From Streptococcus entericus DSM 14446 (GTDB taxonomy: Bacteria; Bacillota; Bacilli; Lactobacillales; Streptococcaceae): a stretch of 64,000 nt of DNA. The stretch's first letter is position 1; every line of letters starts with the position of its first letter. The stretch is from positions 1 to 64,000 of the forward strand of contig NZ_KB904167.1 of NCBI RefSeq assembly GCF_000380025.1. The letters run 5' to 3'. Below the pieces are notes generated by a model. That model saw only the letters and a list, made by a program, of their open reading frames with translations. It had not been told where the DNA came from and searched no databases. The position numbers and the translations under genes were made by a program. Positions 51,863 to 61,110 of this stretch are shown piece after piece.

Positions 51863-54574
51863 ATGGCACGATTAGACATTATCAGCATTGAAGACGGGTT
51901 AAGGGACTTGGTGGCACAGCCTGATGAGGGCAGCTTCCTCTATGACTTCTTGGGGTTTTATGACATTCCCAAGAGCACGGTGACCAAGTTGCGGAAAGAG
52001 GGTGGCACCAGCATCAAGAACAAGCTCCACTACGAGCAGGTGGCGCTGGGCAGCTCCTGTGCTAACAGGGTGCACCAAATCGAGCAGGAGTTGGCTGGGG
52101 TCAAGTCCAAGCCTCGCTACATCATGGTGACCGACTTTGACCAGTTGGCAGCTAAGGATGTTAAAACAGGTGACACCCTAGCGATTCCTTTTGGGGAATT
52201 GCCGAGCTACGCAGACTTTTTTCTGGCCTGGAATGGCATCGAAAAGGTGGACTACGCACGGGAAAACCCTGCCGATATCAAGGCGGCGGAGCGGTTCACC
52301 AGACTCTACGATGAGCTGTGGCAAATCAACCAGTTTGACGACCAGACGACGGAGGAGAAGGAGTTCAACCTCTTTCTCATTCGCCTACTCTTCCTGCTCT
52401 TTGCCGAGGATACGGGCATCATGGATAAGAATATCCTGACCAATGCCATCAAGACTCGGACACAGGAAGACGGGAGTGACCTAACCGACTTTTTCAATCA
52501 GGTCTTTGCCAGTCTTGACCGTTTCGATAGGACGAGAGAGGCAGACTGGCTAAGCGCCTTTCCCTATGTCAACGGTAAGCTCTTTACAGACGCGGGGACA
52601 GCTCTGCAATTTGACCGAAAAACCAGAAAGCTGATCATCGAGGCGGGCGAGCTCCTCAACTGGGACGAGATTAACCCTGATATCCTAGGGGCCATGATCC
52701 AGACGGTGGCTAATAAGGAGCTACGCGCTAGTGCGGGCATGCACTACACCAGCGTACCCAATATCATGAAGGTCATCAAGCCCCTCTTTTTGGACAGCCT
52801 GAGGGCGACCTATGAGGGGATTGTCGAGGCGATCAATGCTAATGAGGACAAGTCCATCCAAGAGCAGACCCGTCGTGCCAATCGTCGTGCCTACGAGCAG
52901 GAGTTAGAGGCGCTACTGACACGTCTGTCCAAGATCCGCTTTTTTGACCCTGCCTGTGGCTCTGGGAACTTCCTCATCATCACCTACAAGGAGATGCGGC
53001 GGCTGGAAATCGACCTGCTCAGAACCCTCCGTGACCTGCGTGGAGACTACAGCATCTCCCTCTTTGAACGGTCTGCTATCAGCCTCAACCAGTTTTACGG
53101 CATCGAGCTGGACGACTTTGCCCACGAGGTGGCGAGATTATCCCTTTGGATCGCCGAGCACCAGATGAATGTGGAGATGAAGAACCACCTCAACTTCCAG
53201 CCAGCCCTTCTCCCCCTCAAGGACGCGGGTAACATCACCCAGGGCAACGCCCTGCGACTGGATTGGAATGAGGTGCTTCCTCACAGCCCAAATGATGAGA
53301 TTTATTTGATTGGTAATCCGCCTTATATTGGGGCGAAATTGCAGAGCAAGGAGCAGAAGACTGACTTAGAACTGGCTATCGGTAAGGCTGGTAACTATAA
53401 GAAAATGGACTATATCGCTGGCTGGTTTTATAAGGGAGCAGACTTTATCACTACCGCTAATAGTAAACTGGCCTTTGTATCGACCAACTCCATCTGTCAG
53501 GGGGAGCAGGTTGCCATCATCTGGCAAGAACTCTTGAATAGGGTGGTCATCGACTTTGCCTACACCTCCTTTAAGTGGGGCAACTCGGCTGCCCATAATG
53601 CTGGGGTGACGGTTGCTATTATCAGTTTAGCGACCAAACAAAATGCCTCCCCAGTCCGCTACCTTTTCGATGACCAACTGACCCAGCTGGGGGTTGACCA
53701 TATTAGCCCCTACCTGACAGCTGGTGATGATACCATTGTCGCCAGTTCGTCTCAGGTCTTGAATGGTCTGCCTAAGATGGTGTTTGGTAACATGCCTAAT
53801 GATGGGGGTGGCTTGATTTTTAGTCCACAAGAGTATCAAGAGGCTCTTTCTAGCTACCCTGAATTAAAACCTTATCTTAAAATTTTTATCGGAGCAGAGG
53901 AGTTTATCAAGGGGAAAAAGAGGTACGCTTTTTGGTTGAAAGAGCAAGAGTACCTGAAAGTACAAAATAATCCTCTTGTTACAACTCGAATTGAAAAAAC
54001 ACGACAACATCGTTTAAAATCTAAACGTCCAGCAACAAATGATTTGGCTAAAATGCCTTGGAAATTTTTTGGAACGAATGAACCTACTGAAATTCAAATC
54101 ATCGTCCCTCGTGTCTCTTCGGAAAATCGTCAGTATGTGCCTATGGGGATTGTTGGGGAAGATACGATTATATCGGACTCTGCCATGGCTATCTACAGCG
54201 CTCCTCTCTGGCTTTTGGGGCTTCTGATGAGTCGTCTCCACATGGTCTGGCTCCGTGCCATCGGTGGTAAGTTGAAAACAGACTATCGGTACTCCGCTGG
54301 TCTTGTCTACAACACCTTCCCTGTGCCTGAACTCTCCACTCGGCGGAAAAACCAGCTGGAGGAGCAGGTCATGGAAATCTTGGGACTGCGGGAGGAGCTG
54401 GGTGGCACGCTGGCAGAGCTCTACAACCGTGAGGTCATGCCAGCCAGTCTACGGGAGGAGCACCGCAAGCTAGACGAGCTGATCGAGCGTGCCTACAAGG
54501 AGACCCCATTTGCCAACGACGAGGAACGACTCAGCCATTTGTTGAATCGATATAAGGAGATGGTCAAGGATTAG
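51863..54574 (+). CDS. MmeI-like N6-adenine DNA methyltransferase without visible nuclease motif
   Basis: 903 residues. The SAM-binding motif I FDPACGSGNFLI is at about 360-371, and the catalytic NPPY (adenine-N6 type) at about 484-487. The overall length and the motif spacing fit the MmeI/Type IIL family: N-terminal domain, helical spacer, methyltransferase, target recognition domain (about 620-780), helical C-terminus. MmeI itself has an N-terminal PD-(D/E)xK nuclease with E-x-K; none is seen in residues 1-110 here. So this protein likely only methylates, and cleavage, if any, would come from other island genes. No Shine-Dalgarno before the ATG. GC of the target-recognition part is much lower than that of the flanks. 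Confidence 0.85.
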   Translation: MARLDIISIEDGLRDLVAQPDEGSFLYDFLGFYDIPKSTVTKLRKEGGTSIKNKLHYEQVALGSSCANRVHQIEQELAGVKSKPRYIMVTDFDQLAAKDVKTGDTLAIPFGELPSYADFFLAWNGIEKVDYARENPADIKAAERFTRLYDELWQINQFDDQTTEEKEFNLFLIRLLFLLFAEDTGIMDKNILTNAIKTRTQEDGSDLTDFFNQVFASLDRFDRTREADWLSAFPYVNGKLFTDAGTALQFDRKTRKLIIEAGELLNWDEINPDILGAMIQTVANKELRASAGMHYTSVPNIMKVIKPLFLDSLRATYEGIVEAINANEDKSIQEQTRRANRRAYEQELEALLTRLSKIRFFDPACGSGNFLIITYKEMRRLEIDLLRTLRDLRGDYSISLFERSAISLNQFYGIELDDFAHEVARLSLWIAEHQMNVEMKNHLNFQPALLPLKDAGNITQGNALRLDWNEVLPHSPNDEIYLIGNPPYIGAKLQSKEQKTDLELAIGKAGNYKKMDYIAGWFYKGADFITTANSKLAFVSTNSICQGEQVAIIWQELLNRVVIDFAYTSFKWGNSAAHNAGVTVAIISLATKQNASPVRYLFDDQLTQLGVDHISPYLTAGDDTIVASSSQVLNGLPKMVFGNMPNDGGGLIFSPQEYQEALSSYPELKPYLKIFIGAEEFIKGKKRYAFWLKEQEYLKVQNNPLVTTRIEKTRQHRLKSKRPATNDLAKMPWKFFGTNEPTEIQIIVPRVSSENRQYVPMGIVGEDTIISDSAMAIYSAPLWLLGLLMSRLHMVWLRAIGGKLKTDYRYSAGLVYNTFPVPELSTRRKNQLEEQVMEILGLREELGGTLAELYNREVMPASLREEHRKLDELIERAYKETPFANDEERLSHLLNRYKEMVKD

Positions 54575-54594
54575 GAAAGAAAGTCGTTTGCTCT

Positions 54595-54810
54595 TCCTCC
54601 ATATAGATTCAGAACGGCACGATATCGTACTCACCTCCCTCCTTTTGGATTTTACTCGGTACCATGTCGTACTGGTTGACTTCCACTTGGATTCAGCTCA
54701 GTACGCTTCCGTTCTGGCTTGCCTCCACATGGCTTTAGCTCGGTACGGTGTCGTGTTGGCTGACTTCCATGTCACTTTACCCCAGTTCAGTCTCTGGCTG
54801 GATAACTCCT
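54595..54810 (+). repeat. 42-bp repeat array, right (about four copies)
   Basis: Tandem units with cores cttttggattttactcggtacc, cttggattcagctcagtacg and catggctttagctcggtacg, each 42-44 bp long and ending near gacttcca. The stretch is an open frame of 79 codons (54588-54827) with a 14-residue period (LARYGVVLADFH), but has no Shine-Dalgarno and no known family, so I treat it as a repeat and not a gene. A small inverted repeat (atcaggtc-ttagctt-gacctgat, 54811-54833) follows. Confidence 0.6.
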
Positions 54811-54860
54811 ATCAGGTCTTAGCTTGACCTGATTCTGCACTGCCTAGAAAGGATACCTTT

Positions 54861-55622
54861 ATGAACAAATACAAGATTAGCACCCTCGATCTGAGAAGTC
54901 TCGACAACGCCAATACTGCTCAGCTATTGACTTCAAGCCTCGCCCTTCTCACCGCCTTTGTCAAGGTGGAGCGGGCGGATAACGGTTTTTACAAGAAACA
55001 GCTCCCCCTCATGGAGCAACAGCTGGCCGCCTTTGAGGCGGGTCTCCACCAAAACCGTGCCAGTCAGGTAGCTAAAAAGCTGGAAGCTGCGGATAAGGAG
55101 CGGGATTTGGCTCTGACCACGGTGACCAAGCTGGTGCGGGCCTACTCGAGTGTCAAGACCGAGCCTGTCGCCAGCAGCCACCAGCTCTTGTCTAGCCTGC
55201 TCAAAAACTACAAGCTGACCAGCAAGACCAGCTATGAGGAGGAGACGGAGCTCTTGCGCAACCTCCTCAAGGAGCTGGGCAAGTCCACCTACCGCTCTGC
55301 TATCGCTGCCCTCCACTTGACTGAGCCTATCGCCAGCCTCAAGGCAGCCCAGACTGCCTTTGAAACCCTTTATCAGGAACGGCTGACCGAGCAGACCAGC
55401 ACCAGCCCTAGCCAGAGCAAGCAACTCCGCAAGGAGCTGACCGAACGCTATAGCCTTGTGGTCGACTACACGGCGGTCAATGCGGCTGCCCACCCTGAAA
55501 AGACTTATCTGGCCAGCCTGCGCGATGACCTCAACACCGTCCGCAAGCGCTATAAGGGGGTCGGTGCCAAAAAGGCTGATGACAAGAGCTCAGAAGCCTC
55601 GGACCCCATCAGCCAAGCCTAG
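54861..55622 (+). CDS. Alpha-helical island protein of unknown function
   Basis: 253 residues, no signal peptide or membrane segment, predicted all-helical, with Lys/Ser/Thr-rich stretches (SSKTSYEEETELLRNLLKEL not required for a motif) and a low-complexity tail ending in KKADDKSSEASD. No catalytic motif found and no family recognised with confidence; a loose resemblance to DUF6261-like helical proteins is only an impression. Shine-Dalgarno aaagga precedes the ATG. Located between the methyltransferase and the helicase on the same strand and probably part of the same operon. Confidence 0.6.
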   Translation: MNKYKISTLDLRSLDNANTAQLLTSSLALLTAFVKVERADNGFYKKQLPLMEQQLAAFEAGLHQNRASQVAKKLEAADKERDLALTTVTKLVRAYSSVKTEPVASSHQLLSSLLKNYKLTSKTSYEEETELLRNLLKELGKSTYRSAIAALHLTEPIASLKAAQTAFETLYQERLTEQTSTSPSQSKQLRKELTERYSLVVDYTAVNAAAHPEKTYLASLRDDLNTVRKRYKGVGAKKADDKSSEASDPISQA

Positions 55623-55657
55623 CCCCGTAACCGCCCCGAAACAGAAAAGAGAAAGCC

Positions 55658-57592
55658 ATGTCCCAAGTTTTTGAAATCACCTACGGTCAGACCAAGACCA
55701 GTGTCAACACCGATGCCCTCGGCATGCGGGAGATGCAGGCCAGGGTCTATGAGAAACGCGACAGCCAGCACCTGCTGATTAAGGCACCGCCAGCTTCTGG
55801 CAAGTCCCGCGCCCTCATGTTTGTCGCCCTGGACAAGCTTCACCGCCAAGGGCTGAAAAAGGCCATCATCGCCGTTCCCGAGCGCTCTATCGGCAAGTCC
55901 TTTCGCTCAACCCAGCTCAAGGCTCATGGTTACTTTTGGGATTGGGAAATAGCAGAGCGCAACAACCTGACCACAGCAGGCACCAGCAAGAGCAAGGTGA
56001 CCCAGTTTGTCGACTTTATGCACTCAGACAGGCCAGATGACCGTGTCTTGATTTGTACCCATGCGACCCTGCGCTTTGCCTGCGAGCAGCTGGACGCTGG
56101 GGCTTTTGATGACTGCCTGCTGGCCATCGATGAGTTCCACCATGTGTCGCAGGACGACAGTTCGGTCTTGGGGACAGCCCTGCGGGAAATCCTCCAGCTG
56201 TCAACGGCTCATATCTTTGCCATGACGGGGTCTTACTTTCGTGGGGACAGCGTGCCCATCCTAGACCCAGCAGACGAGGCGAGATTTGACCGGGTGACCT
56301 ATACCTACTACGAGCAGCTGGAGGGCTACCAGTACCTCAAGTCCTTTGCCATGCATTACAAGTTCTATCAGGGGCATTACCGCACCGCCCTGCCTGAGCT
56401 CTTGCCAGAGTTTATGGATAAAAAGACCATTATCCATATCCCCAATGTCAATTCTGGCGAGTCCAGCAAGGACAAGTACAGTGAGGTGGACGAGATTTTG
56501 GATAGCTTGGGCGACTACCTTGACAAGGACGAGCACAACATCATCCACCTGCGAACGGCTACAGGCCAGGTGCTGAAAATCGCCGACCTGGTCACCGAGG
56601 AGGGGCGGGATAAGGTCACCGCCTATCTGGATCAGATGACGGAGCTGGATGATTTGGACATCATTATCGCTCTGGGAATGGCCAAGGAAGGTTTTGACTG
56701 GCCTTATGCCGAGTATGCCTTGACCATCGGTTACCGGTCGTCCTTGACGGAGATTGTCCAGATTATCGGACGGGTAACCAGAGATTCGTCCAATAAGACG
56801 ACCGCCCAGTTTACCAACCTCATTGCCCAGCCAGATGTGGACGATGCCGAGAGTCAGTATGCGGTCAACAACATCATGAAGGCCATCACGGCTAGCCTGC
56901 TTATGGAAAGCGTTTTGGCTCCCGTCTTTAAGTTCAAGCCCAAGACCAAGGATGACCAGACATCATCAGGCGCAGATATTTACATTAAGGGCTTGGCAAA
57001 GCCATCTAGTGAGCGGATCCAGCATATCATCGAACAGGACATGGTGGAGCTCAAGGCCTCTATCTTGCAGGATACAACGGTCGAAGCGGCTATTTCTGCT
57101 GGGGCAGATGCCAAGGTCATCAACAAGCAGTTGATTCCGCAGGTCATTGCCAGAATTTACCCCGACCTCAAGCAAACCGAGGTCGAGGAGGTTCGTCAGC
57201 ACCTAGTCGCTGACCTCAACCTCTCGACCGCCCATCGAGATAAGGAGAACAAGCAACTGCTCAAGATGGCGGATAAGTTTGTCAACCTGGATGACTTGAC
57301 CATTGATTTGATCGATAGCGTCAACCCCTTCCAAAAAGCCTATGAGGTGGTCTCTCGGGACGTGGATAGCCACACGCTTAGCCTGATTGCCAAGGTCTTT
57401 GACAGCAGGAAGTTTGAGTTCACAGCAGAAGACCTCCGCCAGCTGGCACCGCAGATTAAGGCCTTTCGCCTGATTTACGGCAGAAACCCTGACCGCAATG
57501 CCAAGACTTTGGAGGAGCAACGGCTCTACTATGCCTTGGCAAAACTAGATGAACTGAGACGACAGAAAGAGAGGGAGCGGGCAAATGGATAA
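55658..57592 (+). CDS. Superfamily 2 DEAD/DEAH-like helicase of the island
   Basis: 644 residues. Walker A APPASGKSRAL (about 43-53), motif II DEFH in LLAIDEFHHVS (about 158), a motif III-like MTGS, and motif VI QIIGRVTRDSSNK (about 366), with the second RecA domain before it (LDIIIALGMAKEGFDWP). The C-terminal third is helical and of unknown role. It is an ATP-driven DNA or RNA translocase, in place for a restriction-like system. It overlaps the next gene by 8 bp. Confidence 0.88.
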   Translation: MSQVFEITYGQTKTSVNTDALGMREMQARVYEKRDSQHLLIKAPPASGKSRALMFVALDKLHRQGLKKAIIAVPERSIGKSFRSTQLKAHGYFWDWEIAERNNLTTAGTSKSKVTQFVDFMHSDRPDDRVLICTHATLRFACEQLDAGAFDDCLLAIDEFHHVSQDDSSVLGTALREILQLSTAHIFAMTGSYFRGDSVPILDPADEARFDRVTYTYYEQLEGYQYLKSFAMHYKFYQGHYRTALPELLPEFMDKKTIIHIPNVNSGESSKDKYSEVDEILDSLGDYLDKDEHNIIHLRTATGQVLKIADLVTEEGRDKVTAYLDQMTELDDLDIIIALGMAKEGFDWPYAEYALTIGYRSSLTEIVQIIGRVTRDSSNKTTAQFTNLIAQPDVDDAESQYAVNNIMKAITASLLMESVLAPVFKFKPKTKDDQTSSGADIYIKGLAKPSSERIQHIIEQDMVELKASILQDTTVEAAISAGADAKVINKQLIPQVIARIYPDLKQTEVEEVRQHLVADLNLSTAHRDKENKQLLKMADKFVNLDDLTIDLIDSVNPFQKAYEVVSRDVDSHTLSLIAKVFDSRKFEFTAEDLRQLAPQIKAFRLIYGRNPDRNAKTLEEQRLYYALAKLDELRRQKERERANG

Positions 57593-57878
57593 CTTTATGA
57601 CCTTGGAGGCGGTGTTTGCGGACGCTGTTTTTCAGGAGATGTTTGAGGAGATGAAGCCTGTCAAGGTGACCAGCCTTGACCCAGAAGTGGAGAAGTTTCA
57701 AGCCCTGCTGGACTGGGTGCGTGAGCAGGGCAGAGCGCCCTTGGCGACGGGCAGTCTGGCAGAGAAGCTCAAACACCGCTACTTGAAGGGCTTGCGGGCA
57801 GACGAGAGCCGCAAGTTGCGGTGCCTGCCCTATGATGAGCTGGGCTTGCTAGGAGGTGACCATGACAGATTGGCGTGA
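57585..57878 (+). CDS. Small protein corresponding to the N-terminal part of a GIY-YIG family
   Basis: 97 residues. FQALLDWVREQGRAPLATGSL followed by KHRYLKGLRADESRKLRCL and PYDELGLL resembles the N-terminal region that I recall in full-length GIY-YIG (T5orf172-type) nucleases. Start overlaps helicase by 8 bp; the end overlaps the next gene by 17 bp. So it is either a separately translated subunit or a split gene. Confidence 0.6.
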   Translation: MDNFMTLEAVFADAVFQEMFEEMKPVKVTSLDPEVEKFQALLDWVREQGRAPLATGSLAEKLKHRYLKGLRADESRKLRCLPYDELGLLGGDHDRLA

Positions 57879-58743
57879 CCTTGATGACCTCTTGGAGGAT
57901 GAGGAGCTTTTTGTGGATCTGGGACGAGACGAGAAACTCTTTGACACCAGCCGTTATGCCGATACTGTCAGTCGACTAGCGCAGACGACCTCCAGCCAAC
58001 GACGGCGGATGGGACAAAGCTTTGACCGTTACCGTGACCTCTTTGCCCAAGTCCATGCGGATCTGGCTAGTGGCAAGCGGCAACTGAAAGCCGTCGAAGA
58101 GGTGGAAAACCTCAATCGAATCAGCCAGAAAAACCCTATCAAGCAGGGGAACTTCTATGTGGACAAGGGGGTCATGCTCCATGTGGCACGGCTTTATGAC
58201 CCAGAGACAGGGCAGGACTACCCAGCCAGCACCAACCGCAAGCACAAGGTGCATGTGGTCTATGAAAATGGCACGGCAAATCAGGTCTGGCTCCTCAGTC
58301 TCATCTCTTCCCTCTATGACAAGAAACGGCAGGGGCAGTTTGTCACCGAGAGGTTAGAGGACATTGACCTGATGGGGGAGGGAGTGACGACTGGTCACCT
58401 TTACATCGTCCGCTATGCTGGACAGGATCAGCGCTTTCTCGATCTGCCCAACCTCTATAAGATTGGTGTCGCGACAGACCTGAAAAAGCGCCTGGCAGGT
58501 ACTGAGACCCAGGCCACTTACCTCTATGCCCCCGTCCAGTTGGTCCGCTCCTACGAGATCAAAAACCTTGACGCCCACAAGCTGGAGAAGGTCATCCACC
58601 ATGCCCTTGCCGACAAGCGGGTGCGGTTGCAGGTGGCTGACGCCAAGGGCAGAGCAGTCGAGGCGACGGAGTGGTTTGTGGTCGAGCTGGAGGCGGTGGA
58701 GCGAATACTTCATCAGATTCTCATAACGGTGACGAAAGATTAG
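57862..58743 (+). CDS. GIY-YIG nuclease (T5orf172/MUG113-like)
   Basis: 293 residues from the ATG at 57862, with aggagg (57851-57856) five bases upstream; a GTG at 57856 lies in that site. The C-terminal domain carries GHLYIVRY (the GIY-like strand, about 179), LYKIGVATDLKKRL (YIG-like, about 198), an Arg, the Glu in HKLEKVIHHAL and EWFVVELEAVERI. These match the T5orf172-type GIY-YIG nucleases. Residues 1-170 are a helical region with SIDD-like acidic start (DLDDLLEDEELF). Probably the DNA-cutting part of the island. Confidence 0.85.
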   Translation: MTDWRDLDDLLEDEELFVDLGRDEKLFDTSRYADTVSRLAQTTSSQRRRMGQSFDRYRDLFAQVHADLASGKRQLKAVEEVENLNRISQKNPIKQGNFYVDKGVMLHVARLYDPETGQDYPASTNRKHKVHVVYENGTANQVWLLSLISSLYDKKRQGQFVTERLEDIDLMGEGVTTGHLYIVRYAGQDQRFLDLPNLYKIGVATDLKKRLAGTETQATYLYAPVQLVRSYEIKNLDAHKLEKVIHHALADKRVRLQVADAKGRAVEATEWFVVELEAVERILHQILITVTKD

Positions 58744-58765
58744 GAAATGAAAAAGGAGATGGTGA

Positions 58766-59554
58766 ATGGATTGGAGAGATAGGGATTTTATTTCACGAGA
58801 ACAGCGAGAGACTAGACGAGCGATTGAGCACCAGACAGCTTATTTGGCGACCAACCAATCCTTGGAGGCGGCCAAGTCTCGACTGAGTGAGGCTCGTCTG
58901 GCCTTAGCATCAGAGGACAACCCCGTCAAAAAAGCTCGCTTAGAAAAGTTGGTTGAGGAGTATGCCGATGAGGTTTTAGCTCTCCAGTCACAATTGAACG
59001 GCACGGACCAGTCACCAGGATGCCTAGGTTGTCAGGTTTGGTTTGTTCTTTTCTTCCTAGCTTTCTTTTTCTTTCCTCAGGGCTGGTTTATCCTGATTCC
59101 ATTCTTTGGTCTATGGCTTTTGTGGCGCTTGCTGAAAGCTGTCGGTTCGATATTTCTCAAAGCTAAGAAGGATCAGCATAAGGAGACGACTCAGAAAGAA
59201 GCTAAGCCGAGAAAGCTTAGTCAACCTGCTTCAGAAAAGCCAAAAGTGTTAGCTAATATAAAGGCGTTGAAGCAAACCTGTGACCAACTTGAGCAGCAAA
59301 AGCAGACATGGATTGAGAAGGTAGAACAAGAGATTGTAGCACCAGCTCAGGAGACTGGAGAAATTGACCTTGATGCCATTTTAACGGTTCAAAAAGAGGG
59401 CGAGGCACTTCGACAATCCTATCAAGACTTGGTAGAAACAGCTGCTGGTGATCCGCGGATTGAAATAAGTGGCATAGATGAGATGATTGCTGATATTGAT
59501 AGTCTTCTGGCTAGTTTGCAGGAGATGCTTGCTTCTGCAAAATTTGAATTTTAA
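58766..59554 (+). CDS. Membrane-spanning coiled-coil protein of unknown function
   Basis: 262 residues: helical N-terminus (1-78), strongly hydrophobic hairpin (VWFVLFFLAFFFFPQGWFIL and FGLWLLWRLLKAVGS, about 91-126), then a charged coiled-coil C-terminal half. Membrane anchoring of a coiled coil is visible, but no catalytic motif. Shine-Dalgarno aaaggag. It is the last gene of the island and stands 23 bp after the GIY-YIG gene; whether it is part of the system is unclear. Confidence 0.65.
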   Translation: MDWRDRDFISREQRETRRAIEHQTAYLATNQSLEAAKSRLSEARLALASEDNPVKKARLEKLVEEYADEVLALQSQLNGTDQSPGCLGCQVWFVLFFLAFFFFPQGWFILIPFFGLWLLWRLLKAVGSIFLKAKKDQHKETTQKEAKPRKLSQPASEKPKVLANIKALKQTCDQLEQQKQTWIEKVEQEIVAPAQETGEIDLDAILTVQKEGEALRQSYQDLVETAAGDPRIEISGIDEMIADIDSLLASLQEMLASAKFEF

Positions 59555-59562
59555 CACATTTC

Positions 59563-59590
59563 AATCTCGTCCTTGTGGCGAGGTTTTTTG
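59563..59590 (+). terminator. Terminator of the island
   Basis: ctcg-tccttgtgg-cgag followed by T6. Nearly identical to the fru operon terminator at 28007. Confidence 0.85.
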
Positions 59591-59673
59591 TTTGGACTAT
59601 ATGAAAAAGTGAGGATATGGTATAATTAGAGATAAAGTATGGTAGTATGGAGAACAGGATAAGAATAGTCATG

Positions 59674-60900
59674 ATGAAACTATATACCCTGCCTTCTGAA
59701 TTTCAGAAGGCTTTGCCGATTTTAGAGAAATTACAGGCGGCGGGCTACGAGGCTTATTTTGTGGGCGGTTCGGTGCGAGATGCGCTTCTTGATCGTCCGA
59801 TCCACGATGTGGACATCGCCACCTCTGCCTACCCGCAGGAGGTCAAGAGTGTTTTTCCACGCACAGTTGATATTGGGATTGAGCATGGCACGGTGCTGGT
59901 TTTGGACGGTGAGACGGGCTATGAGGTGACGACTTTTCGTACGGAGGATGTCTATGTGGACTATCGCCGTCCGTCTGGTGTGACCTTTGTCCGCTCGCTG
60001 GAGGAGGACTTGCTGCGTCGGGATTTCACGGTCAACGCTTTTGCCCTCGATAGCAGCGGTCAGGTCATCGACCTCTTTGAGGGGCTGGCTGACCTTGACC
60101 ACCGCCTGCTCCGTGCGGTTGGCGTCCCTGCTGAGCGCTTTCAGGAGGATGCCCTGCGGATCATGCGTGGTTTTCGCTTTGCGGCTAGCCTTGGCTTTAC
60201 TCTTGAGCCTGCGACTTTTGGGGCAATGGCAGAGCTGGTACCCTTGTTAGCCAAGATTTCCGTGGAGCGGGTCTTCATCGAGTTTGACAAGCTCTTGACC
60301 GCGCCGTTTTGGCAGGCGGGTCTGACCAGTCTGATAGCGAGTTGTGCCTATGACTTTCTGCCTGATATGGCTGAAAAAGGAGCAGCGCTTGAGACCTTGC
60401 GTGATGACTTCACTGAGGGCTACCAGTTTACCAGCTCCGAACAGGCGTGGGCTGCTTTGCTATTAGCCCTAAACATCAGAGACATCAAAGCCTTCCTGAA
60501 AAAATGGAAAACCTCCAATGACTTTCAGAAAGCGGTCGATCAGCTGGTGTCTGCCTACAGTGAGCGTCTGCGTGCGGAGCCTAGTCGTCAGCTGGTCTAC
60601 CGCTATGGTAAGGACTGTCTGCTTTTGGTGGAAGACCTCAGACAGGCCAAGGGCTTGTCCAGCCAGCCAGCGCTGATCCAGCAATTAGACGAGGAGCTCC
60701 CTATCCATTCCAAGCAAGACATGGCTATCACCGGGCGAGACCTGATCCAAGACTTCGGCATTAAACCAGGCCCACAACTGGGTGATATCCTCGACGAGCT
60801 GGAGCGAGCGATTGTGGCAGGGGAAGTGGAGAATAAGCGGGAGCAAGTTTGGGAGTGGGTCAAGCAAGCTAGATTTAAAAACCAAGCTGAGGAAAGCTGA
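59674..60900 (+). CDS. cca: CCA tRNA nucleotidyltransferase
   Basis: About 408 residues. Head-domain [19 protein letters not shown] (about 26-44), catalytic DxD (DVD), then [16 protein letters not shown] and DPHRLLRA-like [11 protein letters not shown]. It adds CCA to tRNA 3' ends (class II enzyme). The start is uncertain: MMKLYTL at 59671 or 59674; a frame opening at 59647 has no support. A promoter TATAAT lies near 59617-59622. Confidence 0.9.
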   Translation: MKLYTLPSEFQKALPILEKLQAAGYEAYFVGGSVRDALLDRPIHDVDIATSAYPQEVKSVFPRTVDIGIEHGTVLVLDGETGYEVTTFRTEDVYVDYRRPSGVTFVRSLEEDLLRRDFTVNAFALDSSGQVIDLFEGLADLDHRLLRAVGVPAERFQEDALRIMRGFRFAASLGFTLEPATFGAMAELVPLLAKISVERVFIEFDKLLTAPFWQAGLTSLIASCAYDFLPDMAEKGAALETLRDDFTEGYQFTSSEQAWAALLLALNIRDIKAFLKKWKTSNDFQKAVDQLVSAYSERLRAEPSRQLVYRYGKDCLLLVEDLRQAKGLSSQPALIQQLDEELPIHSKQDMAITGRDLIQDFGIKPGPQLGDILDELERAIVAGEVENKREQVWEWVKQARFKNQAEES

Positions 60901-60993
60901 CCGCTATTTTTGGAAAGTTATCCTGTTTCGATTCATAACTCTGGCTGACCTTGTCAGTTCTATTATCTGTGGATAAGCGTTTAACTGCCGCTC

Positions 60994-61021
60994 ATCGTTA
61001 GCTATTAATCGTTAGCTATTA
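60994..61021. repeat. Tandem 14-bp duplication atcgttagctatta
   Basis: Two perfect contiguous copies at 60994-61007 and 61008-61021, in the otherwise featureless gap after cca. Confidence 0.8.
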
Positions 61022-61110
61022 AAGGTGCTAGGAACTCCTTATCTTGATAAAATTCTAATGTGCCCTGTATGGTCTGATGATGAAATGATAATCTAATTTT
61101 AGGAGAAGAA

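Noticed and set aside
51863..54574. Methyltransferase as Type I HsdM or BREX PglX
   Set aside because: No HsdS or HsdR and no PglZ, BrxA-C or BrxL in the window; size and domain order fit MmeI better.
54595..54810. Possible CRISPR array
   Set aside because: Units are contiguous without unique spacers, diverge by many bases and have no cas genes nearby.
54588..54827. 79-residue ORF as a real protein
   Set aside because: It is made of the 42-bp repeats, has no Shine-Dalgarno and no known family; the same repeat occurs before the methyltransferase gene without a good ORF.
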